Source: Polaribacter marinus (GTDB taxonomy: Bacteria > Bacteroidota > Bacteroidia > Flavobacteriales > Flavobacteriaceae). From it: a stretch of 64,000 nt of DNA. Below are positions 35,051-44,389 of the stretch, piece by piece; the first letter of the stretch is position 1, and every line of letters begins with the position of its first letter. The DNA is taken from positions 181,164 to 245,163 of the forward strand of contig NZ_JAKQYM010000005.1 in NCBI RefSeq assembly GCF_022662535.1, given 5' to 3'. Below the pieces are notes generated by a model, which did no database searches, was not told where the DNA came from, and worked only from the letters and a program-made list of their open reading frames with translations. Position numbers and translations under genes: made by a program.

Positions 35051-35227
35051 TAGCTTTATCTAAAATATTTAACACCTAATTCCCTGAATAATACTTGATT
35101 TTAAGTAAAATTTAATTTTAAGTTTGTTATTTTTGAGGCAGAGAAACATCTTTTAAAAAAAAAGTGTAACATATTCGCTTAAGATGCGTCCAACTTAAAC
35201 CTTATAATATTAACTAAATAATAATCA

Positions 35228-36535
35228 ATGAAGAAAAGTATTTTATCTCTTGCTTCAGCCCTTTTGGTTGCGTTTTCTGCAAATGCACAAAAAGTTGAAT
35301 TTGAAGAGTACAAATTAGATAATGGAATGCATGTAATATTGCATCAAGACAAATCTGCTCCTGTTATAATTACCTCTGTAATGTATGGTGTTGGTGGTAA
35401 AGATGGTGACAGAAAAAGAACAGGCTTTGCGCACTTTTTTGAACACCTATTGTTTGAAGGAACAAAAAACATAAAAAAAGGAGAATGGTTTAAAATTGTA
35501 TCTTCTAACGGAGGTAGAAATAATGCAAACACTTCTCAAGACAGAACGTATTATTACGAAATATTTCCTTCTAACAAACTAGAATTAGGTTTATGGATGG
35601 AGTCTGAACGTTTGTTACATCCAATTATTAAACAAGAAGGTGTTGATACACAAAATGAAGTTGTAAAAGAAGAAAAAAGACAACGTACGAGACCTTATTC
35701 TGGCATTATTGATGAAATCAGTAAAAACTTATTTAAAGTGCATCCTTATAAAGACCCAAATGTTGGGTATATGAAAGATTTAGATGCTGCAACTTTAGAA
35801 GAATTTTTAGCCTTTAATAAAAAGTATTACGTACCAAACAATGCAACATTAGTGGTTGCTGGTGATATTGATATTGCATCTACAAAGAAGATGATTAAGG
35901 ATTATTTTGGTCCAATTCCAAGAGGAGCAGATGTTGTTAGAGAGTTTCCAAAAGAAGAACCTATCACAAAAGAATTTAGAGCAAAAGCTTATGATGAAAA
36001 CATTCAAATACCTGCAGTAATTGCTGCTTATAGAACTCCATCTTTTAAAACAAGGGATTCTAAGGTTTTAGATATGATTTCTTCTTATTTAAGTGCTGGT
36101 AAAAGTTCTGTACTTTACAAGAAAATGGTAGATACAAAAAAACAAGCCTTAGCTGTACAAGCAGTAAATATTAGCCAACAAGATTATGGTATTTATGCAC
36201 TTTTCTCTCTTCCTTTAGGAAAGGTTACCTTAGACGAATTAGTTAAAGAAATGGATGAAGAAATTGTAAAAATTCAAACCGATTTAATTTCAGAGAGAGC
36301 TTATCAAAAACTACAAAATCAATTTGAAAACAATTATGTAAACTCTAATTCAAGCGTTGTGGGTATTGCTAACTCTTTAGCAAGATATCATGTAATGTAT
36401 GGAGATACAAATTTAATTAATTCAGAAATTGAGGTATACAGATCTATTACTCGTGAAGAAATTAGAGAAGTAGCAAAAAAATACTTGAATAAAAATCAAA
36501 GATTAATCTTAGAATATTTACCTAAGAAAAAATAA
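35228..36535 (+). CDS. M16-family zinc peptidase, catalytic subunit
   Basis: A 435-residue exported peptidase (signal peptide MKKSILSLASALLVAFSANA). It has the inverted zinc motif HxxEH (His69, Glu72, His73 in GFAHFFEHLLFEG) and the distal Glu in the following helix (QNEVVKEEKRQ). It lacks the R/Y pair that the C-terminal half of M16 enzymes supplies; the next gene has it. So the two genes make a heterodimer with a shared active site. A TATTTTTG box at 35128 could be the -7 element, but no -33 fits. Confidence 0.92.
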   Translation: MKKSILSLASALLVAFSANAQKVEFEEYKLDNGMHVILHQDKSAPVIITSVMYGVGGKDGDRKRTGFAHFFEHLLFEGTKNIKKGEWFKIVSSNGGRNNANTSQDRTYYYEIFPSNKLELGLWMESERLLHPIIKQEGVDTQNEVVKEEKRQRTRPYSGIIDEISKNLFKVHPYKDPNVGYMKDLDAATLEEFLAFNKKYYVPNNATLVVAGDIDIASTKKMIKDYFGPIPRGADVVREFPKEEPITKEFRAKAYDENIQIPAVIAAYRTPSFKTRDSKVLDMISSYLSAGKSSVLYKKMVDTKKQALAVQAVNISQQDYGIYALFSLPLGKVTLDELVKEMDEEIVKIQTDLISERAYQKLQNQFENNYVNSNSSVVGIANSLARYHVMYGDTNLINSEIEVYRSITREEIREVAKKYLNKNQRLILEYLPKKK

Positions 36536-36544
36536 TATATAAAG

Positions 36545-38590
36545 ATGAAGACAAAAATTTTATCAATAATAGCAATTATAACAATGTCTTTTGCCCTTAA
36601 TGCGCAGATAGACAGAAGTAAAATGCCAACTCCAGGACCAGATCCTGTAGTAAAGTTAGGAACTGCAGAAAAGTTTTCTTTAGATAATGGACTGACAGTA
36701 ATTATGGTAGAGAATCATAAATTACCAAGGGTTTCTGCTACATTAAGAATAGACAATCCTCCTTACCTTGAAGGAAAGATTGCTGGTGTTTCTAGCATGA
36801 TGGGAAGTTTATTAGGTAGAGGAACTACAAATATTACAAAAGATGAATTTAATGAGAAAGTAGATTTTTTAGGAGCAAATGTTGGCTTTTTTAGCTCGGG
36901 AGCTTCTGCAAGATCATTAAAAAAATACTTTCCTGAAGTATTAGGTTTAATGGCCGATGGTATAAAAAACTCTCAATTTTCTCAAGAAGAATTTGAGAAA
37001 GAGAAAGAAGTAACATTAGAAAACTTAAAATCTGAAGAAAAAAACATTCCTGCTATTGCTAGTAGAGTTGAAAGCATTTTAGTGTATGGTAAAAATCATC
37101 CATATGGAGAATTTACAAGCAAAGAAACTGTAAATAATATTACTCTAGAAGACATTAAAAGTAATTTCAATACTTATTATAAGCCTAATAATGCTTATTT
37201 AATTATTGTTGGAGACATCAACCCAAAGGAAACTAAAAAATTAGTAAAAGAATTGTTCTCTGATTGGAAAAAAGGAGAAATTCCTGTTTCTAATTTTCCA
37301 AAACCAGAAAATGTTTCTACAACAGAAATTGATTTTGTAAATATGCCAAATGCAAACCAGTCTGAAGTTGCTGTTGTAAATACAATAGATTTAACATTAG
37401 GAGACAAAGATTATTATGCCGCATTATTAGCAAATAAAATTCTTGGTGGAGGTGGTTCTGCTAGACTTTTTCAAAACTTAAGAGAAGACAAAGCATATAC
37501 TTATGGTTCTTATTCTAGAGTTAGTCAAAGCAGAGAAACAGGTATTTTTAGAGCAACAGCTAGTGTAAGAAACATGGTTACAGATAGCTCTGTTGTAGAA
37601 ATTCAAAAAGAAATTAACAAAATTCGTTACCAAAAAGTAAGCGAAAAAGAATTACAAGACGCTAAAGAAGAATATATTGGTGGTTTTGTTATGGATGTTC
37701 AAAAGCCAGCAACTGCTGCAAATTATGCTTTAAACATTGCTCTTTATAATTTACCTGAAGATTTTTATGCTAACTATATTAAAAATATCAACTCTGTTAC
37801 TGTAGATGATGTTCAAAATGCTGCTATTAAATACTTTAGAGGTGACAAAGCCAGAATAATGGTTACAGGTAAAGGAATTGATGTTTTAAAAAATCTTGAA
37901 AAAACAGATTATGTTATCAAGTATTTTGATAAAAACGGTAACCCAACAGAGAAACCAGCAATGACATTGCCAATTCCTGCTGGAATGACAGCTACAAATG
38001 TTGTTGATAAATATTTCGAAGCAATTGGAGGTAAAGACAAAGTTATGGCAGTTAAAACCATAGTAATGACTTCTGCTGCTAAAGTTCAAGGAATTGACAT
38101 AACTTCTGTAAGTAAAATTACTCAAGGAAGATCATCAACTGTTGTTTCTGGGATGGGAAGAGTTCTTTCTAAGGCTGTTTTTGATGGTACAAAAGGATAT
38201 CAAGAAGCTCAAGGAAGACGTATCGATTTTACTGAAGAGCAAATCAAAGAAGCAAAAGCAGCTTCAATTCCTTTTGCCGATGAAACATATAAAAAAGGAA
38301 CTTTAGTAAGAATAGAGCCTTTAGAAGGTAAAAATGCCATTGTAATAAAACTAAATAACACAGAAGTTTTTTATGACATGGCTACAGGCTTAAAAGTAAA
38401 AGAAGTTAAAACAGCAAAGGGACAAGGGGGCAAAGAAGTAAAAGTACCTACAACCTATGAAAATTATAAAGTTGTAAATGGTATTAAATTCCCTCACACT
38501 ATTGGACAAAAAATGGGACCAATGGATTTAAGTTTTACTATTACTGAAATTAAAATAAATGAAGGTGTTACTGACGAAGATTTCAAATAA
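36545..38590 (+). CDS. M16-family peptidase, non-catalytic partner with extra C-terminal domain
   Basis: A 681-residue exported protein. The M16 part (about 35-465) has no HxxEH (the site reads VSSMMGSLLGRGT), but carries the R/Y motif LREDKAYTYGSYSRV that completes the active site of the partner. The C-terminal 200 residues (about 480-681: NVVDKYFEAIGGKDKVMAVKTIVMTSAAKVQGI) resemble an LolA/outer-membrane lipoprotein-sorting-like beta domain often seen in Bacteroidota secreted proteins. It lies 9 bp after the catalytic subunit gene. Confidence 0.9.
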   Translation: MKTKILSIIAIITMSFALNAQIDRSKMPTPGPDPVVKLGTAEKFSLDNGLTVIMVENHKLPRVSATLRIDNPPYLEGKIAGVSSMMGSLLGRGTTNITKDEFNEKVDFLGANVGFFSSGASARSLKKYFPEVLGLMADGIKNSQFSQEEFEKEKEVTLENLKSEEKNIPAIASRVESILVYGKNHPYGEFTSKETVNNITLEDIKSNFNTYYKPNNAYLIIVGDINPKETKKLVKELFSDWKKGEIPVSNFPKPENVSTTEIDFVNMPNANQSEVAVVNTIDLTLGDKDYYAALLANKILGGGGSARLFQNLREDKAYTYGSYSRVSQSRETGIFRATASVRNMVTDSSVVEIQKEINKIRYQKVSEKELQDAKEEYIGGFVMDVQKPATAANYALNIALYNLPEDFYANYIKNINSVTVDDVQNAAIKYFRGDKARIMVTGKGIDVLKNLEKTDYVIKYFDKNGNPTEKPAMTLPIPAGMTATNVVDKYFEAIGGKDKVMAVKTIVMTSAAKVQGIDITSVSKITQGRSSTVVSGMGRVLSKAVFDGTKGYQEAQGRRIDFTEEQIKEAKAASIPFADETYKKGTLVRIEPLEGKNAIVIKLNNTEVFYDMATGLKVKEVKTAKGQGGKEVKVPTTYENYKVVNGIKFPHTIGQKMGPMDLSFTITEIKINEGVTDEDFK

Positions 38591-38611
38591 TCACCTAATA
38601 AAAGAATGATT

Positions 38612-38648
38612 AAAAAGAGTCAAAACTTAAGTTTTGACTCTTTTTTTT
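38612..38648 (+). terminator. Bidirectional intrinsic terminator
   Basis: A 15-bp stem (arms AAAAAGAGTCAAAAC and GTTTTGACTCTTTTT, loop TTAA) followed by T, between the convergent M16 operon and EamA gene. Confidence 0.9.
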
Positions 38649-38657
38649 ATACAAGAT

Positions 38658-39530
38658 TTACTTCTTCTTATTTACCAAAAATACTCCAAAAAGAATAATC
38701 ACCCCAGCAAATAGCTGAGTTAAACTCAATCTTTCTCCATCTAACAATCCCCAAAACACAGCTACAATAGGTATTAAATAAGTCACAGATGATGCAAATA
38801 TTGGCGAAGCCAAATGCACCATTTTATTATAAAGAACTTTTGCAACCCCAGTACCCAAAATAGCTAAAATTGTAATAAAGCCTAAAGATGTTAACTTCGT
38901 TTCGGTATATTCAAATGTGCTAAAAAAATCGGTACATAATAAAACAATGAATGCAGGAATTACCAACAACAAAAAGTTTCCCGTAACAATACTTAACGCA
39001 CTAATATCGTACAAATGTTTCTTTACTATATTTACATTAAATGCATAACCAATTGAGGCAATTACAACCAATATAGAAAACCAATAATTTTGATCTGGAT
39101 TTAAATCTGCACCCTTTAAAATTAACAAAACAGTTCCTATTAAACCAATTACAATTCCTACTAGCTGTTGTTTTTTAAAAGTAAAACCAAAACCTAAGGC
39201 ACCAACAATAAAAGTATTAAAAGGTGTTAAAGAATTTAAAATAGAAGTAATAGAACTATCAATACCTTGTACTGCAAAAGCAAATAAAAAAACAGGAAAG
39301 AATGTACCTAAAAGCGCTGTTAAAACAATGTATTTGTAGTGTTTTTTCTTGATTTCTTTTAAACTCTTAAAACCAATCAATAATAAAAAAACACCTGCAA
39401 TTAATACTCTTAAGGCTCCTAACTGTACTGGTGTTAAACCTATCAAAGCTTTTTTCATCAAGATAAAAGAACTGCCCCAAACTAAAGAAAGTAAAATTAA
39501 ATACAACCACTTTTGGTGTTGATTATTCAT
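38658..39530 (-). CDS. EamA/DMT-family transporter
   Basis: A 290-residue membrane protein with ten predicted helices in two EamA repeats (LSLVWGSSFILMKKALIGLTPVQLGALR; SIGYAFNVNIVKKH). The DMT family exports metabolites; the substrate cannot be read from sequence. I chose ATG 39530 over a TTG 33 bp upstream. It is divergent from a metal-binding lipoprotein gene; a palindromic operator (39563-39588) lies between them and may act on both. Confidence 0.88.
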   Translation of the reverse strand: MNNQHQKWLYLILLSLVWGSSFILMKKALIGLTPVQLGALRVLIAGVFLLLIGFKSLKEIKKKHYKYIVLTALLGTFFPVFLFAFAVQGIDSSITSILNSLTPFNTFIVGALGFGFTFKKQQLVGIVIGLIGTVLLILKGADLNPDQNYWFSILVVIASIGYAFNVNIVKKHLYDISALSIVTGNFLLLVIPAFIVLLCTDFFSTFEYTETKLTSLGFITILAILGTGVAKVLYNKMVHLASPIFASSVTYLIPIVAVFWGLLDGERLSLTQLFAGVIILFGVFLVNKKK

Positions 39531-39562
39531 AAGTCTGATTAATTTTACACAAAAATCTGACA

Positions 39563-39588
39563 ATTATTTAGATACAAGTCTAAATAAT
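39563..39588. promoter_or_regulatory. 26-bp palindromic operator candidate
   Basis: ATTATTTAGA and TCTAAATAAT are perfect 10-bp inverted arms around a 6-bp centre (TACAAG). The palindrome lies 2 bp before the -7 box TAAATTTG of the metal-binding lipoprotein gene and just upstream of the divergent EamA gene. The TTTAGA...TCTAAA form is reminiscent of DtxR/MntR-family sites, which is an inference. Confidence 0.6.
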
Positions 39589-39590
39589 GA

Positions 39591-39598
39591 TAAATTTG
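39591..39598 (+). promoter_or_regulatory. -7 box TAAATTTG of the HMA lipoprotein gene
   Basis: TAAATTTG fits the consensus and lies 25 bp before the ATG, immediately behind the palindrome, so a bound repressor would block it. Confidence 0.55.
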
Positions 39599-39623
39599 TA
39601 CAATAATTTTATAATTAAATATA

Positions 39624-40094
39624 ATGAAAATTCAAAAATTAATATTTTCGGTTGTTGTAGTTTGTTTTGTTTTAACAGGATGCAAAAAAGAAGTTAAAAA
39701 AGAAAGTTTAGCTGTAAACAAACAAAATGTTTCTTTAGCTATTTCTGGAATGACATGTGAAATTGGATGCGCAAAAACCATTCAGTCTAAATTATCTAAA
39801 AAAGAAGGGGTTTTAGGAGCAAAAGTTATTTTTACAGATAGTATTGCTAACATAGAATTTGATGCAAATACAACATCAAAAGAGGACTTAATTGCTTTTG
39901 TAAACGGTATTGCTGGTGGAGACTTGTACACTGCTAGTGAGACTTCTAAAAAAGTTTCTAATAAAACCTCAAAAACACATACTTGTACAGAAGATTGTAA
40001 AGAAAAATGTGATACTAAAAACGGTAAAAAAGAATGTAAGGAAGATTGCAAAATGGATTGTTGCGCTGATAAAACAGAGAAAAAAACAAAATAA
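39624..40094 (+). CDS. Heavy-metal-associated (HMA) domain lipoprotein with Cys-rich tail
   Basis: A 156-residue lipoprotein (CFVLTGC, Cys at residue 20). Residues about 33-100 form an HMA/MerP-like domain whose metal site reads GMTCEIGCAKT, with one extra residue compared with the usual CxxC. The C-terminal 35 residues hold seven Cys and many Lys/Asp/Glu (CTEDCKEKC, ECKEDCKMDCC), which could bind further soft metal ions such as Cu(I) or Zn. It is exported and lipid-anchored. The palindromic operator upstream fits a metal-responsive regulator. Confidence 0.85.
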   Translation: MKIQKLIFSVVVVCFVLTGCKKEVKKESLAVNKQNVSLAISGMTCEIGCAKTIQSKLSKKEGVLGAKVIFTDSIANIEFDANTTSKEDLIAFVNGIAGGDLYTASETSKKVSNKTSKTHTCTEDCKEKCDTKNGKKECKEDCKMDCCADKTEKKTK

Positions 40095-40112
40095 TTTTAT
40101 TTCATTTTTTAA

Positions 40113-40147
40113 TAAAAAAAAGCAGGCTTCTCAGCCTGCTTTTTTTA
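40113..40147 (+). terminator. Bidirectional intrinsic terminator
   Basis: A 13-bp stem with core AGCAGGC / GCCTGCT, loop TTCTCA and A/T flanks, between the HMA lipoprotein gene and the convergent surface lipoprotein gene. Confidence 0.9.
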
Positions 40148-40172
40148 TCAATCAATTCAAATAATAATCATT

Positions 40173-41381
40173 CTATTGTCTTGTCCAACCTGATCCCCAA
40201 GTTGCATAATCTGTACCTGTTGCAGTTGCACTTTCTGTATAAAAAGTTGCATCTGAAAAAGTTTCACCAGTATCATTTTTTAACTTTACCGTTACATCAA
40301 CAAAAATCACAGAAGCTACATTTAAGTCTCCGTTTAAAACCCCTGTTCCTGTAGGATTAGAGCTAGTTGCACCAGCATCACCATCTAAATCAAAACCTTC
40401 AGCAAACCCTTCAATTTTAATATTAGAAAAAATTCCTTGAGATCCTGCTCTTAAACGAATTGCTTCATTTCCAGTACCAGAACCTAAACCAATAATTGTT
40501 AAGTTTGTTACTGTTGGTTTAGACCAAAATAATGGGCTAGAATTATTTCCTATATCTGTGTTATAACCATCTGCTTCAATCCCTTTATCGTGATCTGTTC
40601 CATGTTTTACATAAGCATCAGTAATTGTTCCAGAATAACCTTCTGTCCAGTCTAAAGAATCATCTTCTGCATTCACAACAGAAACGTTATTTACATTTAC
40701 TGTACCTCCAAAAAACTCTAAACCATCATCTTTTCCTTCAAACATTTGAATGTATTCTACTACTGTAGAATTTCCAACTCCATAGAAAGAAAAACCGTTA
40801 TTTTCTGATTGCCCATCTGCTTTACCTCCAGAATATTCTACACGTACATAACGCAACATTCCTGAATTATCTGATGCATCAGTACCTCCGTATGGTAAAC
40901 TTGCTATTTCTGATGTAGAAGTTGCTGTACCAGATACAGAATTTATCGGTGCTTTCCCTAATAAAATTAATCCTCCCCAATCACCTGCATTTGGTGTTGA
41001 AGCTGAAGAAGTAAAAATAATTGGTTGCGTAGAAGTTCCTTCTGCAATTATTTTAGCTCCTTGTGCTATCGCTAAATAAACATCCGCTCCTGTTGCAGCT
41101 GCTTTAATAGTCATACCTGCAGGTATTGTTAAAGTTGTTCCAGATTCAAAAATAACTGGACCTGTAATTGTGTAAGTATTGGCAGGATCTAACACCATAC
41201 TTGTTGTATAATTACCGCTTAAGTTGATTTGTTGACCACTCGTATTATTGTTTCCTGAGTTTCCGTTGTTATTAGTTGTTACACTGTTATCATTAATAAT
41301 GATATCTGATGTACCATCTTCTGCACAAGAAGCAAAAAGTGTTGCAGCAATTGTAATTGCAAGTAAAAAATTATTTTTCAT
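40173..41381 (-). CDS. Surface lipoprotein with beta-helix-like repeats, partner of a TonB receptor
   Basis: A 402-residue lipoprotein (LFASCAEDG, Cys at residue 19) with an Asn/Ser/Gly-rich linker and a long mature region of short repetitive strands (GPVIFESGTTLTIPAGMTIKA; GDWGGLILLGKAPIN; VEYIQMFEGKDDGLEFFGGTVNVNNVSVVNAEDDSLDW), like a right-handed parallel beta-helix. Relatives are often labelled 'multidrug transporter' in databases to my knowledge, which the sequence does not support. It follows a TonB receptor gene by 40 bp and faces phosphate porin and PitA genes, so I infer capture of a phosphorus compound at the surface. Confidence 0.82.
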   Translation of the reverse strand: MKNNFLLAITIAATLFASCAEDGTSDIIINDNSVTTNNNGNSGNNNTSGQQINLSGNYTTSMVLDPANTYTITGPVIFESGTTLTIPAGMTIKAAATGADVYLAIAQGAKIIAEGTSTQPIIFTSSASTPNAGDWGGLILLGKAPINSVSGTATSTSEIASLPYGGTDASDNSGMLRYVRVEYSGGKADGQSENNGFSFYGVGNSTVVEYIQMFEGKDDGLEFFGGTVNVNNVSVVNAEDDSLDWTEGYSGTITDAYVKHGTDHDKGIEADGYNTDIGNNSSPLFWSKPTVTNLTIIGLGSGTGNEAIRLRAGSQGIFSNIKIEGFAEGFDLDGDAGATSSNPTGTGVLNGDLNVASVIFVDVTVKLKNDTGETFSDATFYTESATATGTDYATWGSGWTRQ

Positions 41382-41421
41382 CGTTTTAAAGTTTAATTTA
41401 TTTGTTTTTATTTTTGTTGTG

Positions 41422-44220
41422 TTAAAATTTATAATTGAATCCTAGACTAATATTGGTTCCTCTTTTGTATTCTGATAAAATAACATCTCCAATAGATGTA
41501 TTTTCTCTAAGTCTTTTAATGCTTGGATCTAAAAGGTTTTTTGCATTTAAATTAATTTCCCAATGATCTCCAATTTTATTTTTCCAAACAAAATCTAATG
41601 TTGGAATTCCTTTTTCAATAATATTTCCAAGTTGTCCTGCTCCTAAGGCATCTATTCTATCTGAGAAATAAGAAAACACTACTGAAGCTATTGGCGTATA
41701 GTTTTTAAATTTTGTTGGACTATAGTTGATATTTGCATTTACTAAAAATGGAGATGCTCCTTGAAGTTCTTCACTATCTTTATTAAATGATGCACTATAC
41801 AAACCATTTACATCTTTTAAATCTTGTTTTGTGTACATATAAGTAAAGTTAAATCCTGCAGAAAGCTGAGTTTCTTCATCATCATTTTTAATTAAATTCT
41901 TTCTTGCTTCAATTTCAAAACCTAAAACAGAAGCTTTATCTCCTGTTCTAAAATAACGCTGAGTTCCTGTTGCATCATTTGATATTACTAAGTTTACAGG
42001 GTTGTTAATTTGTTTTCCAAAAGCACTTAACGATAAGATTTCATCTCTTGTTAGAAACCATTCGTATTTTAAGTCGATATTAAATACCTCTGAAAAAGAT
42101 GGGTTGTTTAATAAATCTGGATTACCTCCTACTCTTTGACTTACAGATTCATAAACAAAAGGAGCAACTTCTTTAAATTCTGGAACAGAAACTGTTTTGC
42201 TAAATGTAAAACGTAAGTTTTGGTTTTCATTTAAAGCATATTTGACATTTAAACTTGGTAAAATAAATGTTTCTTCGGCTTTTCTAAATTTAGGATCGTT
42301 TGGATTTATATTAATTACATCGTAATTAATTTCTTGACTAAAAGATTCGAAACGAACACCTGGTACAATTGTCCATTTTTCATTTGCCTTATATACAGCA
42401 GAAAGGTATCCTGCATAAACTTTTAACTTTCCACTATATGAGTTCTCATTTCTTCCTGGAAAATTAGTTGTTCCATATTTGCCTGGATAAATAGAATTAA
42501 ACACTTCCGTATTGTATACATTTCCTAGATTATCTAGTGTAAATACGGCATCTAAATTACTTGGATCTGCAACCTCTACTCTAGGTGTTAAAAAATCATA
42601 ACCATAACGAATGTTTTCGAAGTTACGTGTTTTTATTCTTCCATTATAACCATAGTTTAAAGTAAAATTATCTGAAATAATATGTTCTAAATTTACTCTA
42701 CTATTAAATTCTTCATCTGCAATTTTTTGAAAATATCTTTGATTATCAAAAACCGTATTGCTATAAAAAGATGCATTTGTTGTTGGATCTGCATCTAAAG
42801 AAAATTGATAATTTTCTAGGCTAAGTCTTTTTCTATCTGGTTCATGTGCAAAAACATTGTTGTATCCAACTCCCCAGGTAAGATTATATGTAGGATCTTC
42901 TTTACCTGCATCATAAATTTTATGTTCACCCATTATTTGGTTTACAAAAATTAAATCTTGATTAAATTGAACATTCATTTGATAAAATCCTTGATCTGTG
43001 TCTAATTGAGCATCTCTATTTGCTCCTAAGCCCTTTATACCATAATAACCAACCTCATCGGATGAATTATTAAAAAACATAGAAGTGTATTTTAATTTAT
43101 GATCATCATTAATTTTATAAATAGCATTTCCCATAATTGTAGTTGCCGTAGAATATTCGAATTCTTGAGCATTAGGGTATCTTACTTTGTAAACATTTGT
43201 AAAATCTACAACAGGACCTTCCCTATATTCATATCCATTTTGAAATGATGCTGTACCAAACAAACTTAAACGAGAGTCATTCTTAAAATCAAAAGATTTA
43301 CCTCCGTTAATACCAATAGACAAATTAATTGGAGCCGCTCCATTTTCTGGATCTACACCATGAGAAAGAACCACAGCAAAAGGATTGTGATTATACCTTC
43401 TATAAAATCCTAAATGACCAGTACCTTCACTTTTTTTGAAATCTTTACCAGCAGCTCTTGTATTGATACCGCTACCTACTTTTACGTTAAAGAATGATTT
43501 TCCTTTAAACTCTTTAGAAGTAATATCTATATTTCCTGCAGCAAAATCACCATAAAGTTCAGGTGAATATGCCTTACTTATAGAAACGCTTTGTATTATA
43601 TCTGAAGTAAACAGCTTTAAATCTATATTCTTTTTATTTACATCATTAGAAGGTAATGACAAACCATTCATTGTTGTATTTAAATACCTATCTCCCAATC
43701 CACGTACATAAACATTGTTAGATCCTTCTTGTTTAGAAACCCCCGAAATTTTAGTAACAGCACCAGAAGCATCACTAACTCCTTTTTGGGATAATTCTAC
43801 TGCACCAATACTTTCTTTAATCACTGTAGCCTTTTTTTGCTCTAGTAATAATGCACTTACTTTCTCTTTACTTGTAGTTGTTTTAATTTTTATCTCATCT
43901 AAAGAAACTCCTTCTTCTGCAGCCATTAATTGATTAATCGTTACAATATCACCTTCTTTAATAACTACTGATTTTTCAATGGTCTTATACCCTAAGAAAC
44001 TAAAGACTACAATATGATTTCCTGCAGGAACGCTAAGCGTATAATTACCATCAAAATCTGTCGTGGTTCCAATTGTAGTTCCTTTTATAATAATGTTAGC
44101 AAATGGTAATGGTTCATTATTAGATTCTTTATCTGTTAACAAACCTTTTAAAGTCCCTTTAGCTTGCGCAACAATAAACTGGCTTGCTATTAAAAAAGTA
44201 ATAAATAGAATTTTTTTCAT
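41422..44220 (-). CDS. TonB-dependent receptor of the phosphate island
   Basis: A 932-residue outer-membrane transporter with signal peptide (ending VAQA), CarboxypepD_reg-like domain (about 22-105: ANIIIKGTTIGTTTDFDGNYTLSVPAG), plug (about 130-235: NNVYVRGLGDRYLNTTMNGLSLPS) and barrel ending GFNYKF. Its surface lipoprotein partner is the next gene. A TAACA/TTACA pair at 11-bp spacing lies 14 bp before its -7-like box, the same distance as for the divergent porin. Phosphate or a phosphate ester as substrate is inferred from this context. Confidence 0.87.
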   Translation of the reverse strand: MKKILFITFLIASQFIVAQAKGTLKGLLTDKESNNEPLPFANIIIKGTTIGTTTDFDGNYTLSVPAGNHIVVFSFLGYKTIEKSVVIKEGDIVTINQLMAAEEGVSLDEIKIKTTTSKEKVSALLLEQKKATVIKESIGAVELSQKGVSDASGAVTKISGVSKQEGSNNVYVRGLGDRYLNTTMNGLSLPSNDVNKKNIDLKLFTSDIIQSVSISKAYSPELYGDFAAGNIDITSKEFKGKSFFNVKVGSGINTRAAGKDFKKSEGTGHLGFYRRYNHNPFAVVLSHGVDPENGAAPINLSIGINGGKSFDFKNDSRLSLFGTASFQNGYEYREGPVVDFTNVYKVRYPNAQEFEYSTATTIMGNAIYKINDDHKLKYTSMFFNNSSDEVGYYGIKGLGANRDAQLDTDQGFYQMNVQFNQDLIFVNQIMGEHKIYDAGKEDPTYNLTWGVGYNNVFAHEPDRKRLSLENYQFSLDADPTTNASFYSNTVFDNQRYFQKIADEEFNSRVNLEHIISDNFTLNYGYNGRIKTRNFENIRYGYDFLTPRVEVADPSNLDAVFTLDNLGNVYNTEVFNSIYPGKYGTTNFPGRNENSYSGKLKVYAGYLSAVYKANEKWTIVPGVRFESFSQEINYDVININPNDPKFRKAEETFILPSLNVKYALNENQNLRFTFSKTVSVPEFKEVAPFVYESVSQRVGGNPDLLNNPSFSEVFNIDLKYEWFLTRDEILSLSAFGKQINNPVNLVISNDATGTQRYFRTGDKASVLGFEIEARKNLIKNDDEETQLSAGFNFTYMYTKQDLKDVNGLYSASFNKDSEELQGASPFLVNANINYSPTKFKNYTPIASVVFSYFSDRIDALGAGQLGNIIEKGIPTLDFVWKNKIGDHWEINLNAKNLLDPSIKRLRENTSIGDVILSEYKRGTNISLGFNYKF

Positions 44221-44242
44221 TTTTATGTTTAATTAACTGCTG

Positions 44243-44275
44243 CAAAAGTCTACCCAAATTGTAAACTCTATGTTA
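44243..44275 (-). promoter_or_regulatory. Pho-box-like repeat and -7-like box of the TonB receptor gene
   Basis: On the minus strand TAACA (44275-44271) and TTACA (44264-44260) are 11 bp apart; GACTTTTG (44250-44243) is a degenerate TAnnTTTG box 14 bp after the start of the second unit. The 11-bp period is that of Pho boxes. Confidence 0.45.
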
Positions 44276-44389
44276 GAAGTAAATTATGCTTGTATTATTG
44301 AAACATTACCTTAGTGTTAAGTAAAACAGAATCGTTAACGTTTTATTAATTTAAAGGAAACATAGAAGCAAAAAAATAATTAAATATTT

